This document shows, piece after piece, positions 18,611-27,965 of a stretch of 64,000 nucleotides of DNA. Position 1 is the stretch's first letter; each line of letters opens with the position of its first letter. The translations under genes and the position numbers were made by a program. The notes beneath the pieces were generated by a model that had not been told where the DNA came from, made no database searches, and saw only the letters and a list, made by a program, of their open reading frames with translations. Origin of the DNA: Streptomyces sp. cg36 (lineage in GTDB: Bacteria; Actinomycetota; Actinomycetes; Streptomycetales; Streptomycetaceae); contig NZ_CP163520.1 in the NCBI RefSeq assembly GCF_041080675.1, forward strand, positions 8,337,501 to 8,401,500, read 5' to 3'.

Positions 18611-18630
18611 GATCAGATCAGATCAGATCG
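18611..18630. repeat. Tandem GATCA pentamer repeat, four copies
   Basis: Four head-to-tail copies (last one GATCG) lie in the divergent promoter region between the peptide/methyltransferase genes and the HEAT-repeat gene, 14 bases from the peptide ATG. May be a regulator site or simple slippage repeat. Confidence 0.6.
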
Positions 18631-18803
18631 TCGGCTCGGCGCACACCCTGATGCGCGCCCTCGCACCCCCAGACGACCAGCAACACAGCGTGACGGCAAG
18701 CGGCTTGCAGGATCTGCACGCGGGGCGGCGAGTGCGGGGCGCCTCCCAGGAAGATGGGAAAACCCTTTGCCGGGCTTTCCGGCGTGCCGCGAGACTGAGG
18801 ACC

Positions 18804-19346
18804 ATGCTCGGATTCGCTCAGACCGACAACGAGACCCTCGTCTCCTGTTTAGGTGACCGCCAGCGTGCGGTCGCGGCGTACCACGCTTTGTTGCGGCGCG
18901 GCGAGAACGCGTTGAATGCCATCCGTGCCGGCCTGCACCACGAGCATCCGGCAGTCCGGGAGGGCTGCTGCCGACTTCTCGATCACCTGGTCGACACGGA
19001 TTCCATGGACGAGCTCATCGTCATGGCTGATGACCCCGACGCCCGGGTCAGGATCTCCGCCTTCCATGCCCTGGCCTGCGACCGGTGCAAGGGCGACACG
19101 TGCGCGCCCGGCGCGGACCGGGTCCTCGATCCTGCACTGCGTCATCTGGACTCTGATCCGGATCCGCATGTGCGGAGCATGGCCGCCGAACTCGTCGGCA
19201 AGTTCGCCCACACCGACGTCCGCGCCGTCGCCGCCCTGGAGGCGTCCCACACGCGGGATTCGAGTCCGGCCGTCCGTAAGAAGGCTGGCTGGTACATACC
19301 TGGCGGGACCATCTACGAACGGACCGTCCCGAGGGCTCCCAAGTAA
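18804..19346 (+). CDS. HEAT-repeat protein
   Basis: 180 residues made of alpha-helical repeats: GLHHEHPAVREGCCRLLDHL, MADDPDARVRISAFHALAC, HLDSDPDPHVRSMAAELVGK, and a last partial repeat ending in PAVRKKAGWYIPGG. The pattern (D-P-x-V-R followed by helix) is the HEAT/PBS-lyase type used for protein-protein contacts. An insertion between repeats carries CDRCKGDTC, possibly a metal site. ATG at 18804 with GAGG upstream; upstream in-frame codons overlap the divergent promoter and repeats, so are rejected. Confidence 0.8.
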   Translation: MLGFAQTDNETLVSCLGDRQRAVAAYHALLRRGENALNAIRAGLHHEHPAVREGCCRLLDHLVDTDSMDELIVMADDPDARVRISAFHALACDRCKGDTCAPGADRVLDPALRHLDSDPDPHVRSMAAELVGKFAHTDVRAVAALEASHTRDSSPAVRKKAGWYIPGGTIYERTVPRAPK

Positions 19347-19548
19347 CCGGGCGCACATGGCGCAGGCGCAGGCTGGTGCCTTGCAGTTCGGTGACGAGCC
19401 CGCTTTGGAGTGAATGCACGTGTCCGCCCGCTGTCGAAGGCGACGAAGGGGCGTTGCGCTACCTGCGGCGCGCGGCCGGCAAGAACGACACCGGCCGGGG
19501 TTTCTCGGCTGCTTGTGGGTCATAAACGCTGTTGATGGGGTGATCAGT

Positions 19549-19570
19549 CGTTACCGGGTACCCGGTAACG
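19549..19570. promoter_or_regulatory. Perfect 22-bp palindrome, probable operator
   Basis: Each arm is CGTTACCGGGT, joined without a loop at 19559/19560 (centre TA). It lies 58 bases upstream of the secreted LAxTG protein and 200 bases downstream of the HEAT gene. No spacer loop and no T tract, so a dimeric repressor site is more likely than a terminator. Confidence 0.55.
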
Positions 19571-19628
19571 ATCTGTCGCGCCAAGGTGGAATCGTCCCGT
19601 CCGCCCATTCAGTGAAGCGACGATTCTC

Positions 19629-20537
19629 TTGAAATCCACGCGTATCGCGGCCCTCGCGGTCGTCTCGGTCCTGTCCCCGGCCACCTGGCCGTCCGCCCCC
19701 GCGGCGGCGGACGAATCCCGTCCGCCCGCCGTGTCCGCTCCCGACGCGACGGAGGAGCGCAAGGCACAGCGCGTGCTGGTGGTCCCCAGCGTGAGCGGAC
19801 TACCGAAACGGTTCCTCGCGGGCGGCGAGTGGCAGGAGTTCACGCTCACCCTGGACAACACCGGGAAGGAGGTGCTGCGGGACCTGATCCTCATGCTGTG
19901 GTGGCAGTTCGACGATGAGTACCCCGGCCTGCAACTGGACCAGGTGAGGATCGAGATGAAGGTCGACGGGGTGTGGCGGGAGCAGACGTTCAGCCCGCCA
20001 CAACCGCCGCAGCTCGTCAACTCGGATCCGGCCCTGCGCGGGCATCCGATCCGCCCCGGGAGGAACGACTTCCCGCTGCGCATGAAGTTTACGGCGGACA
20101 CTCCGTCGCAGTTCTACTCCTTCGGCGCGGGGGTGAACGAGGAGTACGGCGACGCTGAGGGCGCCGGGTGGACCCCGTCCGAGATCTACCGCTCGGCCGG
20201 CCCGGAGCCGACGCCGGACCCCGAACCGACGCCGGACCCGAAGCCCACCGCGGACCCGAATCCCACCCCGACGCCGACGCCGGACCCGGAGCCGAAGCCC
20301 GACCCCACTCCCGGCCTTGGCGGGAAGCCGGCCCCGGGTCCCGGAGGCGCGGACCCGACCCCCGATCCGGCCACCGACCCGGCGGGGACCGCCTCGCCGG
20401 AGCCCGCGGCGGACGGCAGGCTGGCCGACACCGGCGGCGGCACCGGCCCCTGGCCCGTCGCGGCGGGTGCGGCGGTCGCCCTCGGCACCACCCTGACCAT
20501 GCTCGCCCGCGCACGACGGCGCCGCGAGGAGCATTGA
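19629..20537 (+). CDS. Secreted, sortase-anchored protein with Pro-rich stalk
   Basis: 302 residues. Signal peptide (RIAALAVVSVLSPATWPSAPAAA), a roughly 130-residue extracellular beta-rich domain (FTLTLDNTGKEVLRDLILML, FSFGAGVNEEYG-like segment), a stalk of PDPEPTPDP-type repeats (about 190-260), then LADTGGG, a hydrophobic helix (WPVAAGAAVALGTTLTML) and an Arg-rich tail. LAxTG followed by TM and basic tail is the sorting signal of Streptomyces class E sortases, so it is probably linked to peptidoglycan. TTG start at 19629 is the only one before the signal peptide; its RBS is weak. Confidence 0.8.
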   Translation: MKSTRIAALAVVSVLSPATWPSAPAAADESRPPAVSAPDATEERKAQRVLVVPSVSGLPKRFLAGGEWQEFTLTLDNTGKEVLRDLILMLWWQFDDEYPGLQLDQVRIEMKVDGVWREQTFSPPQPPQLVNSDPALRGHPIRPGRNDFPLRMKFTADTPSQFYSFGAGVNEEYGDAEGAGWTPSEIYRSAGPEPTPDPEPTPDPKPTADPNPTPTPTPDPEPKPDPTPGLGGKPAPGPGGADPTPDPATDPAGTASPEPAADGRLADTGGGTGPWPVAAGAAVALGTTLTMLARARRRREEH

Positions 20538-20639
20538 CGGCCCGCTGAACCCGTCGGACACGCCCTCATGCTGCGTTCCTGTTTGAGTGGGTAAGAGTGC
20601 TGGTAGCAGGGCGGCGCAGGTGCTCGGGGTGGGCGCTGG

Positions 20640-20900
20640 ACGATGGTGTTGTGGGCGCGGCCCAGCCACGACGAGGCAGAGCGAAAGAGGGTGAATCGGC
20701 TGGTCGGGGCGCGGAGGGCTCCACGTGGTCCGGCGGTCCGGGCCCGGATGGTGTAGTTGAGCTGGTCTGGGCTGCGGGTGCCGGTGATCGCCGATGGGTT
20801 GGGGCGCGGGATCCTCACCAAGCTCCGCGCCGATTCGGCCCGCGCTCCCCAGTTCCTGCGGGCCCTGCTCGTCCTGACGAACCTCGAAGTCAACCGCTGA
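20640..20900 (+). pseudogene. Remnant of IS630-like transposase N-terminus
   Basis: In the plus strand, VNRLVGARRAPRGPAVRARM, then a TAG, then LSWSGLRVPVIADGLG resembles the helix-turn-helix start of IS630-type transposases (RARMVELSWDGLRVPAIA in intact copies, so the TAG replaces a Glu codon). No DDE domain follows; the sequence ends LLVLTNLEVNR. The gap 20538-20930 otherwise holds nothing. Confidence 0.35.
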
Positions 20901-20930
20901 GATGATGCTTTGTCTCGGCGAACGGTGTGG

Positions 20931-21698
20931 TCAGCTGGTGGGCGGCTTCACGTCGTGCCGGATCCATACATTGGGCTCGACATAGACGGCTTGGTCATGT
21001 GCGGTGTCGCAGTGCACCGGGACGAGAGCGCCTGGCACGTCGATGTCGCCGCTGCTGGTGAAGGGCAGGCCGGTCCACTGGCGCCACTGGGACAGTGAGC
21101 CGCTGACCGTCATCGATGCCGGGGCGATCTTCTGGATGCTGCCACCGGCCTTGACGTGCACTCGGAGCCAGGGGTCGGTCGGAAATCCGTCGTCGCCCTG
21201 TCGCCGGATGTAGTCGGTCATGGTGACGCGCGGTTCGCGGTACTTGGCTGTGGGACGGACCGGGGCCAACAGCACGTTGTGGCCCTGTCGCCCGACGGCG
21301 TCCCGCAGCGCGGCCAGCATGCGGTAGGACAGGCCGCGGCCGAGATAGTCGGTGTCCACCGTGATCTCCAGAGCACTGGCTGTTGTCGGTGAGTGCCCAT
21401 GGCGCTGGTCGCGGAACGCCCAGACGAGTACCTGGTCCCAGCCCTTGTCCGGCATCTCCTCACGGCCGTCGAGCTCTGCGTTGAACGGCACGCTCAGCCC
21501 GCGGGCCACGACACGGTCACCATCCGTTGCCACCACGCAGTACCGAGGGAACTCCTGCGCCACCCGGCCCAGCAAGGCTTCCCCTACCTGATCGTGCGGT
21601 ATGAAGGCCGGCCACGTCTCAGCGATCTCGTAAATACGGGAAAGCAACGACGGACGCTCATCGAGGGTGGTGATCACAATGCTGTCTATCTCGTTCAC
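20931..21698 (-). CDS. GNAT-family N-acetyltransferase-like protein
   Basis: 255 residues. The acetyl-CoA region ALEITVDTDYLGRGLSYRML (V-x-x-x-x-x-x-G-x-G variant) is preceded by DRVVARGLSVPFN and followed by VLLAPVRPTAKYREP and a C-terminal YVEPNVWIRHDVKPP. It appears to be a single GNAT domain with a C-terminal extension found in a family of Streptomyces proteins of unknown substrate. GTG at 21698 precedes MNEIDSIVITTL; upstream in-frame sequence is not conserved-looking. RBS weak. Confidence 0.72.
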   Translation of the reverse strand: MNEIDSIVITTLDERPSLLSRIYEIAETWPAFIPHDQVGEALLGRVAQEFPRYCVVATDGDRVVARGLSVPFNAELDGREEMPDKGWDQVLVWAFRDQRHGHSPTTASALEITVDTDYLGRGLSYRMLAALRDAVGRQGHNVLLAPVRPTAKYREPRVTMTDYIRRQGDDGFPTDPWLRVHVKAGGSIQKIAPASMTVSGSLSQWRQWTGLPFTSSGDIDVPGALVPVHCDTAHDQAVYVEPNVWIRHDVKPPTS

Positions 21699-22149
21699 GA
21701 CCGGGACACTGCCACAGGAGCAGCCCCCCTGGCCAGCGGCTTTGTCCCAAGAGGTACGCCATGGTCTCACCCCGCTAAACCGTCCAAGAGTGCAGGCATG
21801 CGGCCATTCGCGATGATTTCTTTCCTTCGTGCCAGGAGGGCACACCACACCGTCCTCGGTATCCACGACAGGGTGGTGGTCCGAACCCTCACGTGCGGGC
21901 GACGGCCAGGTGGCCTCGGTCCAGTGCTGCGCCATGGGGCTGGAGGAGTGATGGCGAGCGGGGTGCGCGTCCCGCCGGTCCGGCGATCGGTAGGCACGGG
22001 GCGCGGAAGCCTACCTACGACACCGATATAGCCAGGTCTGAATTGAGCCGATCCGTTCCACTCAGCGGACCAGCTGCTGGACGCTACGTCTCGGCCCGGA
22101 CGGCCATGCCTGGATCGTTCACGCACCCTGACGGTGAAAGGGCATTCGC
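21699..22149. other. Intergenic, nothing recognised
   Basis: About 450 bases between the divergent GNAT gene and the broken propeller gene. No frame shows convincing codon bias or motif. Confidence 0.4.
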
Positions 22150-22513
22150 ATGCGCGGAAGATCAAGAAATGGGTACAGGCTGATTGGCCGGCTGGTCGGT
22201 TCTGCGGGCAAGTCTGTTGACTGTTACGGCGGTTGGAGCACTTGTGGGCGCGGCACCGGGTGCGGCCACGGCCGCGCCCCAGCACATTGCCGCCGCCTCC
22301 GGTTCCTCGATTGCCGCAGCCCGCAACGGGGACGGTCAACTGACAGTGTTCGGCACCGACAGAACCGGCGGCGTGTGGCATCGCCGGCAGTGGACTTTCT
22401 CGGACAGCGGCTGGACTGACTGGTACAAGTTCGACGGAGCCCTGACCTCAGTCGCTGCTGAGATCAATGCCGACGGGTGCGCGGTGTGGACGCACCGTCA
22501 CCCGCCGGTATGA
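22150..22513 (+). pseudogene. Decayed secreted PLL-type beta-propeller gene
   Basis: Paralogue of the intact gene at 29697-30695. The ATG frame gives MRGRSRNGYRLIGRLVG, then one base is lost and the next frame continues LRASLLTVTAVGALVGAAPG (signal peptide) and SSIAAARNGDGQLTVFGTDR, TGGVWHRRQ, WYKFDGALTSVAAEINADG. After this second-blade start the frame is lost (CAVWTHRHPPV stop). Only about one and a half of six blades remain, with two frameshifts. Confidence 0.7.
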
Positions 22514-22800
22514 CGGCCTGGGATCCGGTCGCGGGGAGGGATCGGCCGGGCGACAAAGGGACGCAAGGGACTGGTGTACAGCTCGTCAACCTGGGTGCGC
22601 CGAATCGGGAGACAGGCCGGGTGTGGGCTGGTGGTCAGCTGCTGGCGTTGAAGTCGTACCAGTGGATGGGCTGGTTCCCGAGGCCAGAGGGGGATCCGGA
22701 GGCGGTGGTCGATTTCGTGCGCCGCGCAGTGGAACTGCCGGAGGCTGCGGCGGTCCGGGTGGGTGGCTGTACGGCGGTGTGGAAGCGGCGGGCGGTGCAT
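22514..22800 (+). other. Coding-like fragment of unknown origin
   Basis: A plus-strand frame (VNLGAPNRETGRVWAGGQLL, SYQWMGWFPRPEGDPEAVVD, FVRRAVELPEAAAVRVGG) has strong G/C third positions but no start, and joins the broken propeller gene. It looks like the tail of a deleted gene; family not recognised. Confidence 0.3.
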
Positions 22801-22908
22801 GCATCGCCCCTTGACGGCCTCGGTCTCCTGTCTCAGACCCGGGTGCAGAGCAGGCGTCTCAGCTCTCGGCGGGGGCGCCGGGCTGGTCTGCTTGCCGGGA
22901 ATCGGATC

Positions 22909-22973
22909 GCCGTCAACGGAGTTGGTGGGGGATGAGTTGTTAATCGCCATCAACGGGGTTGGTGGGGGATGAG
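22909..22973. repeat. 28-bp direct repeat containing an RBS and ATG
   Basis: Copies at 22909-22936 and 22946-22973 differ at two bases. Each contains GGTGGGGG followed by ATGAG. The first ATG opens only three codons; the second runs in frame into the quinone reductase. A duplicated initiation region. Confidence 0.7.
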
Positions 22974-22989
22974 CCGTTATCGGAGAGTC

Positions 22990-24000
22990 ATGCGAGCGAT
23001 TCAGGTGTACGAAGTGGGCGGTCCCGGGGTGCTGCAGGAGGCCGAGGTGGACCAGCCGCGGCCGGGTCCGGGCGAGGCGGTCGTGGAGGTCGCCGCATCC
23101 GGGGTCAACTTCCTCGACGTCTACCACCGCGAAGGCCGCTACAGCCTCCCGCTGCCCTTCACCCCGGGCGCTGAGGGCGCCGGCACGGTCGTCGAAGTCG
23201 GTCCCGGCGTCACTGACGTCGCCGTGGGGGACCGGGTCGGCTGGGTGGAGATTCCCGGCACGTATGCCGAGCGGGCCGTCGTGGACTCCTCCCGGCTGGT
23301 GCCGCTGCCCGACGACATCGGCTTCGAGACCGCCGCCGCCGTACTCCTGCAAGGTATGACCGCGCACTATCTCGTCAAGGACGCCTACCCGGTTCAGCGG
23401 GGCGACACGGTGCTCGTGCATGCGGCTGCCGGCGGCATGGGGCTGCTTTTGACCCAGCTCATCACCCATCTCGGCGGCAGGGTGATCGGCACCACGTCGA
23501 CCACGGCGAAGGCCCAGCTGGCGAAGCGCGCCGGGGCCGCCGAGGTGATCCTTTCCTCCGCGGTCGACGACCTCGCAGCCGAGGTGAGGCGGCTCAACGG
23601 CGGCCAGGGACTGCCGGTTGTCTTCGACGGCGTCGGCGCGCACACTTTCGACGCGAGCCTCGCCAGCCTGCGACCTCGCGGCCATCTCGTACTCTTCGGC
23701 GCGGCAAGTGGCGCCGTCCCGCCGTTTGATCCGATGCGGCTCGCCCACGGCGGTTCGCTGACCCTGATCCGCCCCAGCCTCGGGGACTTCATCGCCGACC
23801 GGTCCGAACTCCTGCGACGGGCCGCCGATGTGTTCGCGTGGGTGCGCTCCGAGGCGCTTGAGGTCGCCATAACGGGCCGCTACGCACTGTCCGAGGCCGC
23901 CCGGGCCCACAGTGATCTGGAGGCACGGCGTACCACGGGCAAGCTGCTCGTCATACCCGATGCGGCCGCCATCGGACGCCGCCAGGAGGCGCAGAGCTGA
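22990..24000 (+). CDS. Quinone oxidoreductase (MDR, zeta-crystallin-like)
   Basis: 336 residues. Zinc-less medium-chain reductase: N-terminal GroES-like domain (VEVAASGVNFLDVYHREGRY, PGAEGAGTVVEVG, VGDRVGWVEIPGTYAE), Rossmann motif VLVHAAAGGMGLLLTQL, then VVFDGVGAHTFDASLA and a C-terminal TTGKLLVIP. Uses NADPH to reduce quinones or enones. ATG at 22990 with GGAGAG upstream matches the conserved MRAIQVYEVGGP; an in-frame ATG at 22969 in the duplicated initiation repeat would add seven residues. Confidence 0.92.
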   Translation: MRAIQVYEVGGPGVLQEAEVDQPRPGPGEAVVEVAASGVNFLDVYHREGRYSLPLPFTPGAEGAGTVVEVGPGVTDVAVGDRVGWVEIPGTYAERAVVDSSRLVPLPDDIGFETAAAVLLQGMTAHYLVKDAYPVQRGDTVLVHAAAGGMGLLLTQLITHLGGRVIGTTSTTAKAQLAKRAGAAEVILSSAVDDLAAEVRRLNGGQGLPVVFDGVGAHTFDASLASLRPRGHLVLFGAASGAVPPFDPMRLAHGGSLTLIRPSLGDFIADRSELLRRAADVFAWVRSEALEVAITGRYALSEAARAHSDLEARRTTGKLLVIPDAAAIGRRQEAQS

Positions 24001-24333
24001 TCGCGGGTGACGAGGTCGGGGATCTTGGAGACTGAGATGCGAGGGCATGGCCGGCCGTCATCGCCAAGGTCCCCGACAGCATCAAGCCAGGGCAGGCTCG
24101 CGTGTCGGTCTCGACCGGCCGCGGACACTGGTCCGTTCGAATGAGTCCGGGTTACGGCATGTATGCGCACGGGGTGGGAGAGGGGCGAGTTCCGCCTCTG
24201 CCGCTACCGCCGGTCGAGCTGACGAGATGGTCCGTGAACCGGGCGGATGTATCGCGCATGCGTGCGCGGCGGAATCCGCCCCCAGAGAGACGGGTCAAGT
24301 GACTGCCTTTTCCGCATTCTTGGGGGTCTCACC
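24001..24333. other. Convergent spacer, nothing recognised
   Basis: Between quinone reductase and the AfsR-like gene on the opposite strand; no gene or clear terminator hairpin identified. Confidence 0.4.
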
Positions 24334-27267
24334 TCAAGGCGATGACGGTCGCGCTGGAGCGCTCGTCTGGTTGATGTCGCCGATTGTCCGCCACAGCTGC
24401 AGTGCCCGCTCTCGGTGTTGGCGGGCCATGTGGTGGATTCCGGCGGCGGCGTCCAGGTCGCCGATCAGTTGCCAGCACGTGGCCTCGTCTTGGCGGTCGC
24501 CGTGCCGGTGGAAGAGGCCCGCCGCGCGTTCCAGTGCCGGGCTTGCCCGGTGCCGGTCGTTTTGGCCTGCGTACACGCGGCCGACTTCCAGCAGCGTGTA
24601 GGCAACGCACCGCTCGTCGGCCAGTTCCTCGAAGGTGGCCGCCGCTTGCCACAGGCAGCGCAGTGCCTCGTCCGGATCACCGCGCCGGTCGTGCAGCCGG
24701 CTGAACCGCCGCAGCACGACTGCCACGCGATGCCTGTCGCCCAGGGCGCTGGCCTGGCTCAGGGCCCTGCGGAACCAGGACTCCGCTTCGTCGGTTTTGC
24801 CCTGCATGAGCTTCAGTACGGCCAGGGAGCAGGACAGCTGCGCTTCGGTGTGCCGGTCGCCCTCAGCGATCGCGATGTCCAGCGCGTGCTCTACACGTTC
24901 GAGTGCTTCGTCGTCACGGCCCTGCACCCGGCTGACCGTACCGAGCATCGCCACCGACAGCGCCTCGCCACGTTTGTCGCCGCCGCTCTGGCACAGCCCG
25001 AGGGAGGATTCCAGAGCCCGGGTGGCCCGGTCGAACTCGTCCTGGTAGATGTGCAGCTGGCCAAGACCGCGAAGCAGCACCGATGAGCCGCGCGCGTTGC
25101 CGGCGGACTCGGTCGCCTCCAACGCGAGCTGGTGCCCGTGCTGCCAGTCCTGATACAGGCACCGGTGGTCGTAGTAGGTTGCCGTGCCGGCTGCCAGTTC
25201 CCAGGCCAGTTCGTCCAGACCCCAGTCCACGGCCAGTTTCACCGCGCCGAGCAGGTTGTTGCGTTCCGCGTCGAACCAGCCGAACGCATCGGCCATCAGC
25301 CGGTCCACGACCGCCCCGGGCAGCGACCGGCGCGGTGCCGGACCGGGCGCGGCTGCCAGCAGTCCGGCTGTCGGCAGCCGGTCGGTGCCGCGCTCGACCA
25401 GGTCGAGCCAGACGGACAGGACTCGGATGATCGCGTCCCGCTTGTCCGCCGTGGGCAGCGGGGCGGCGCTCTCTACGGCACAGGTCCTGATCAGGTCGTG
25501 CAGCCGGTAGCGCGGCTGGCCGATGGCGTCGGTGGCGGTCAGCCGGACCAGGCTGGCGTCGACGAGGGTGTCCAGTACTTCGTCGCCGTCCGAGCGGTCC
25601 AGCAGCGGGCCGACCACCCAGCCGGGCAGGGTGTGGGCGCCGAGCAGACCCAGCAGGCTCAGCGCGCGCACCGCGTCGGCGGGCAGCAGCCGTAGGCTCA
25701 GTTCGACGCTGGCGCGTACGCTGAGGTCCCCTATCCTCAGCTCGGCCAGCCTGCGGGACTCGTCTTCGATCCGTTCCCGCAGTACGCGCAGTGACCAAGC
25801 AGGGCGGCCCGTGAGTTTGCCGCTGGCGATCCGGATGGCCAGCGGCAGGTTGCCGCAGCAGTTGAGGATTGCGTCGGCCTCCGCCGGTTCCCGCTCGGCC
25901 CGCCGCCCGACGATTCCCGTGAACAACTCCCGTGCCTCTGCCGGGCTCAGTACGTCCAGGTCGATGTGCTGAGCGCCGGGAAGCTGCGTCAGCAGAGTGC
26001 GGCTGGTGATCAACACGGCACAGCCGTGGGCGGCGGGCAGCAGGGGCAGGACCTGATCGGCGTGACCGGCATCGTCCAGCACCACCAGCATGCGACGGTC
26101 CGCCAGCAGCGACCGGTAGAGCGCAGACCGCTCGGCCAGGCCCTTCGGGATCGCGCTGCCGGTGATCGAGAGCGCGCGCAGTGCCTCGGCCAGCATCAGC
26201 CCCGGGTCCCGTGGCTCGTGCGATGTTGCCGCGAGGTTGAGGTAGAGCTGGCCGTCGGGGAAGTGGGCGCTCGCCAGCCGCGCGGCGTGCGTCACCAGGC
26301 AGGACTTGCCGACACCGGGGCCGCCCACGACAACGGCCACCCGGGCCCGGTCCGACGCCGACCCGTCGAGCAACCGGGCGAGCTCGGCCAGCGCCTCGGC
26401 CCGGCCCACGAAGTCGGCGACATCGAGCGGCAGCTGACGCACGGGCATCGCCATGGCAGGCCCGGCGGCTGCCACGTCAGGGCTTTGCGGTGGGGTGTCT
26501 GGGAGTGCGTTGACCGGGACCGGAGCCGCCAGGGCGGGATCCGCGGTGAGGATGCGCTGGTGCAGTGCCTGCAGCGGCGGGGTGGGGTCGACGCCGAGTT
26601 CGTCGGCCAGTGTCCGGCGCAGCCGTTCGTACACCTGCAGCGCCTCGCCCTGTCTCCGGCACCGGTAGAGAGCGACGATCAGGTGTTCGGCGACCTGCTC
26701 GTCATAGGGGTGCTCGCCCAGCAGAGCGGTGAGCTCCTCGATGACCTCGCGATGCCGCCCCAGGCCGAGTTCGACGGCCAGGCACTGCTTGTGCGTGGCC
26801 GCGCGTTGCACGTTGAGTCGTGTTGCGTCGGCCTCCAGGACCCGGCTGGAGATGTCGGCCAGGGCGTTCCCGCGCCAGCAGGCCAGCGCCCGCCGCAGCG
26901 CGGCAGCCGTCTCGAACGGGGCCGTGTGCCGTTCGGCGAGGCGCCGCTCGTGGTCGAACTCCAGCAGGTCGAGCTGATCCGGGGCCAGGTGGATCTCGTA
27001 GCCGGCGCGCCGGGTGCTGATCAGGGAGCCGGGCGCTCCGCAGGCGCTGAGGTTGCGCCGCAGCCCGGAGAGGGCGTCCTGGACCTGACGGACAGCGGTG
27101 GCGGGCGCTTTCTGGTCCCACATCACGGCGACGAGCCGTTCCACGGCAACGCTCGTGTTGGCGTCGATCAGAAGGGCTGCCAGCATCTTGGCCTGCCGCG
27201 GCCCGTCGAGCCGGACCTCGCGCCCGGTGATCTGGGCGTGTAACGGCCCCAGCACCCCGAATCTCAT
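24334..27267 (-). CDS. AfsR-like SARP regulator with NB-ARC ATPase and TPRs
   Basis: 977 residues in four parts. OmpR-type winged helix (1-95, MRFGVLGPLHAQITGREVRL), BTAD (96-245, LLEFDHERRLAER, LLGEHPYDEQVAEHLIVALY, RRQGEALQVYERLRRTLADE), NB-ARC/STAND ATPase (about 285-560) with Walker A GGPGVGKS (315-322), Walker B MLVVLDDAG and CCGNLPLAIRI (GLPL-like), and a C-terminal TPR block (about 690-960). This is the full AfsR layout of pathway activators that sense signals through nucleotide binding. ATG at 27267 follows a G8 tract four bases upstream. Divergent from a secreted protein, its nearest candidate target. Confidence 0.92.
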   Translation of the reverse strand: MRFGVLGPLHAQITGREVRLDGPRQAKMLAALLIDANTSVAVERLVAVMWDQKAPATAVRQVQDALSGLRRNLSACGAPGSLISTRRAGYEIHLAPDQLDLLEFDHERRLAERHTAPFETAAALRRALACWRGNALADISSRVLEADATRLNVQRAATHKQCLAVELGLGRHREVIEELTALLGEHPYDEQVAEHLIVALYRCRRQGEALQVYERLRRTLADELGVDPTPPLQALHQRILTADPALAAPVPVNALPDTPPQSPDVAAAGPAMAMPVRQLPLDVADFVGRAEALAELARLLDGSASDRARVAVVVGGPGVGKSCLVTHAARLASAHFPDGQLYLNLAATSHEPRDPGLMLAEALRALSITGSAIPKGLAERSALYRSLLADRRMLVVLDDAGHADQVLPLLPAAHGCAVLITSRTLLTQLPGAQHIDLDVLSPAEARELFTGIVGRRAEREPAEADAILNCCGNLPLAIRIASGKLTGRPAWSLRVLRERIEDESRRLAELRIGDLSVRASVELSLRLLPADAVRALSLLGLLGAHTLPGWVVGPLLDRSDGDEVLDTLVDASLVRLTATDAIGQPRYRLHDLIRTCAVESAAPLPTADKRDAIIRVLSVWLDLVERGTDRLPTAGLLAAAPGPAPRRSLPGAVVDRLMADAFGWFDAERNNLLGAVKLAVDWGLDELAWELAAGTATYYDHRCLYQDWQHGHQLALEATESAGNARGSSVLLRGLGQLHIYQDEFDRATRALESSLGLCQSGGDKRGEALSVAMLGTVSRVQGRDDEALERVEHALDIAIAEGDRHTEAQLSCSLAVLKLMQGKTDEAESWFRRALSQASALGDRHRVAVVLRRFSRLHDRRGDPDEALRCLWQAAATFEELADERCVAYTLLEVGRVYAGQNDRHRASPALERAAGLFHRHGDRQDEATCWQLIGDLDAAAGIHHMARQHRERALQLWRTIGDINQTSAPARPSSP

Positions 27268-27411
27268 GTACCCCCCCCGGTACGTGAAACGTGACGCCAC
27301 CCCGACTGACCGTGCAGTAGTGCGAATCTAGGACGACTCAAGGACGCATGTCCATAGCGTCACCGTGCGGTATCGAGCTGTTCCCACACAACGAAAAGAA
27401 ACGGGGATCAG

Positions 27412-27945
27412 ATGACGAAGAGGTTCATGCCGAAGACGTGGGCGTTGACCGCGGTGACGGCGACGGCGGCCGCCATGGCCCTGGTGGGGACGGTCGGTGC
27501 GACGGGGGCCGCGGCTGCCGACGCGGCGAGAGTCAGCAGCGTGACGCCGGCTCACTCCGCGGCTGCTCCCGCGGGTGCGGTGCTGGTCAAGGAGGTCAAG
27601 ACGGCGCAGGGTACGGTCGACATCTACCGGCACTCCGCTGCGGAGGTCCAGCCCTTCTCCGCGTCCGGCTGCGCGGGTGGCAGCTTCGAGGTCTGCATCA
27701 ACATCAACGGGAGCGGGACGTTCGTCTACTACATCGAGAACAAGACGCACTTCCCCAGCGCCGGCACGGTGAACATGCAGATCAACGGTCCCTCGGGCGT
27801 GATCGCTCAGACGGGCAACTTCTACGAGAGCGGCGGCTGGTACAGCTTTGTCGTGAACTTCGACTACAACGTGGCGCGCGGGTACTACTGCGCCACGTCC
27901 TTCACCTACACCTCCCGCCAGGGCGCCTGTGAGACCGTGAGCTGA
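27412..27945 (+). CDS. Secreted hypothetical protein with Cys pairs
   Basis: 177 residues. Signal peptide (WALTAVTATAAAMALVGTVG, cleavage near AAAADA). The mature part has a propeptide-like Ala/Val segment and a domain of about 90 residues rich in Tyr, Gly and Asn with four Cys (SGCAGGSFEVCININGSGTF, YYCATSFTYTSRQGACETVS) probably forming two disulfides in an exported beta-sandwich. Family not recognised. ATG with GGGGATCAG upstream; a stable hairpin follows the stop. Confidence 0.75.
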   Translation: MTKRFMPKTWALTAVTATAAAMALVGTVGATGAAAADAARVSSVTPAHSAAAPAGAVLVKEVKTAQGTVDIYRHSAAEVQPFSASGCAGGSFEVCININGSGTFVYYIENKTHFPSAGTVNMQINGPSGVIAQTGNFYESGGWYSFVVNFDYNVARGYYCATSFTYTSRQGACETVS

Positions 27946-27965
27946 CGCCTCGGCACTTCGGCGAC

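Noticed and set aside
22498..24048. 516-codon minus-strand frame
   Set aside because: Shadow of the quinone reductase; no domain and lacks codon bias in its own frame.
25966..27243. 425-codon plus-strand frame
   Set aside because: Complement of the AfsR-like regulator; no recognisable protein.
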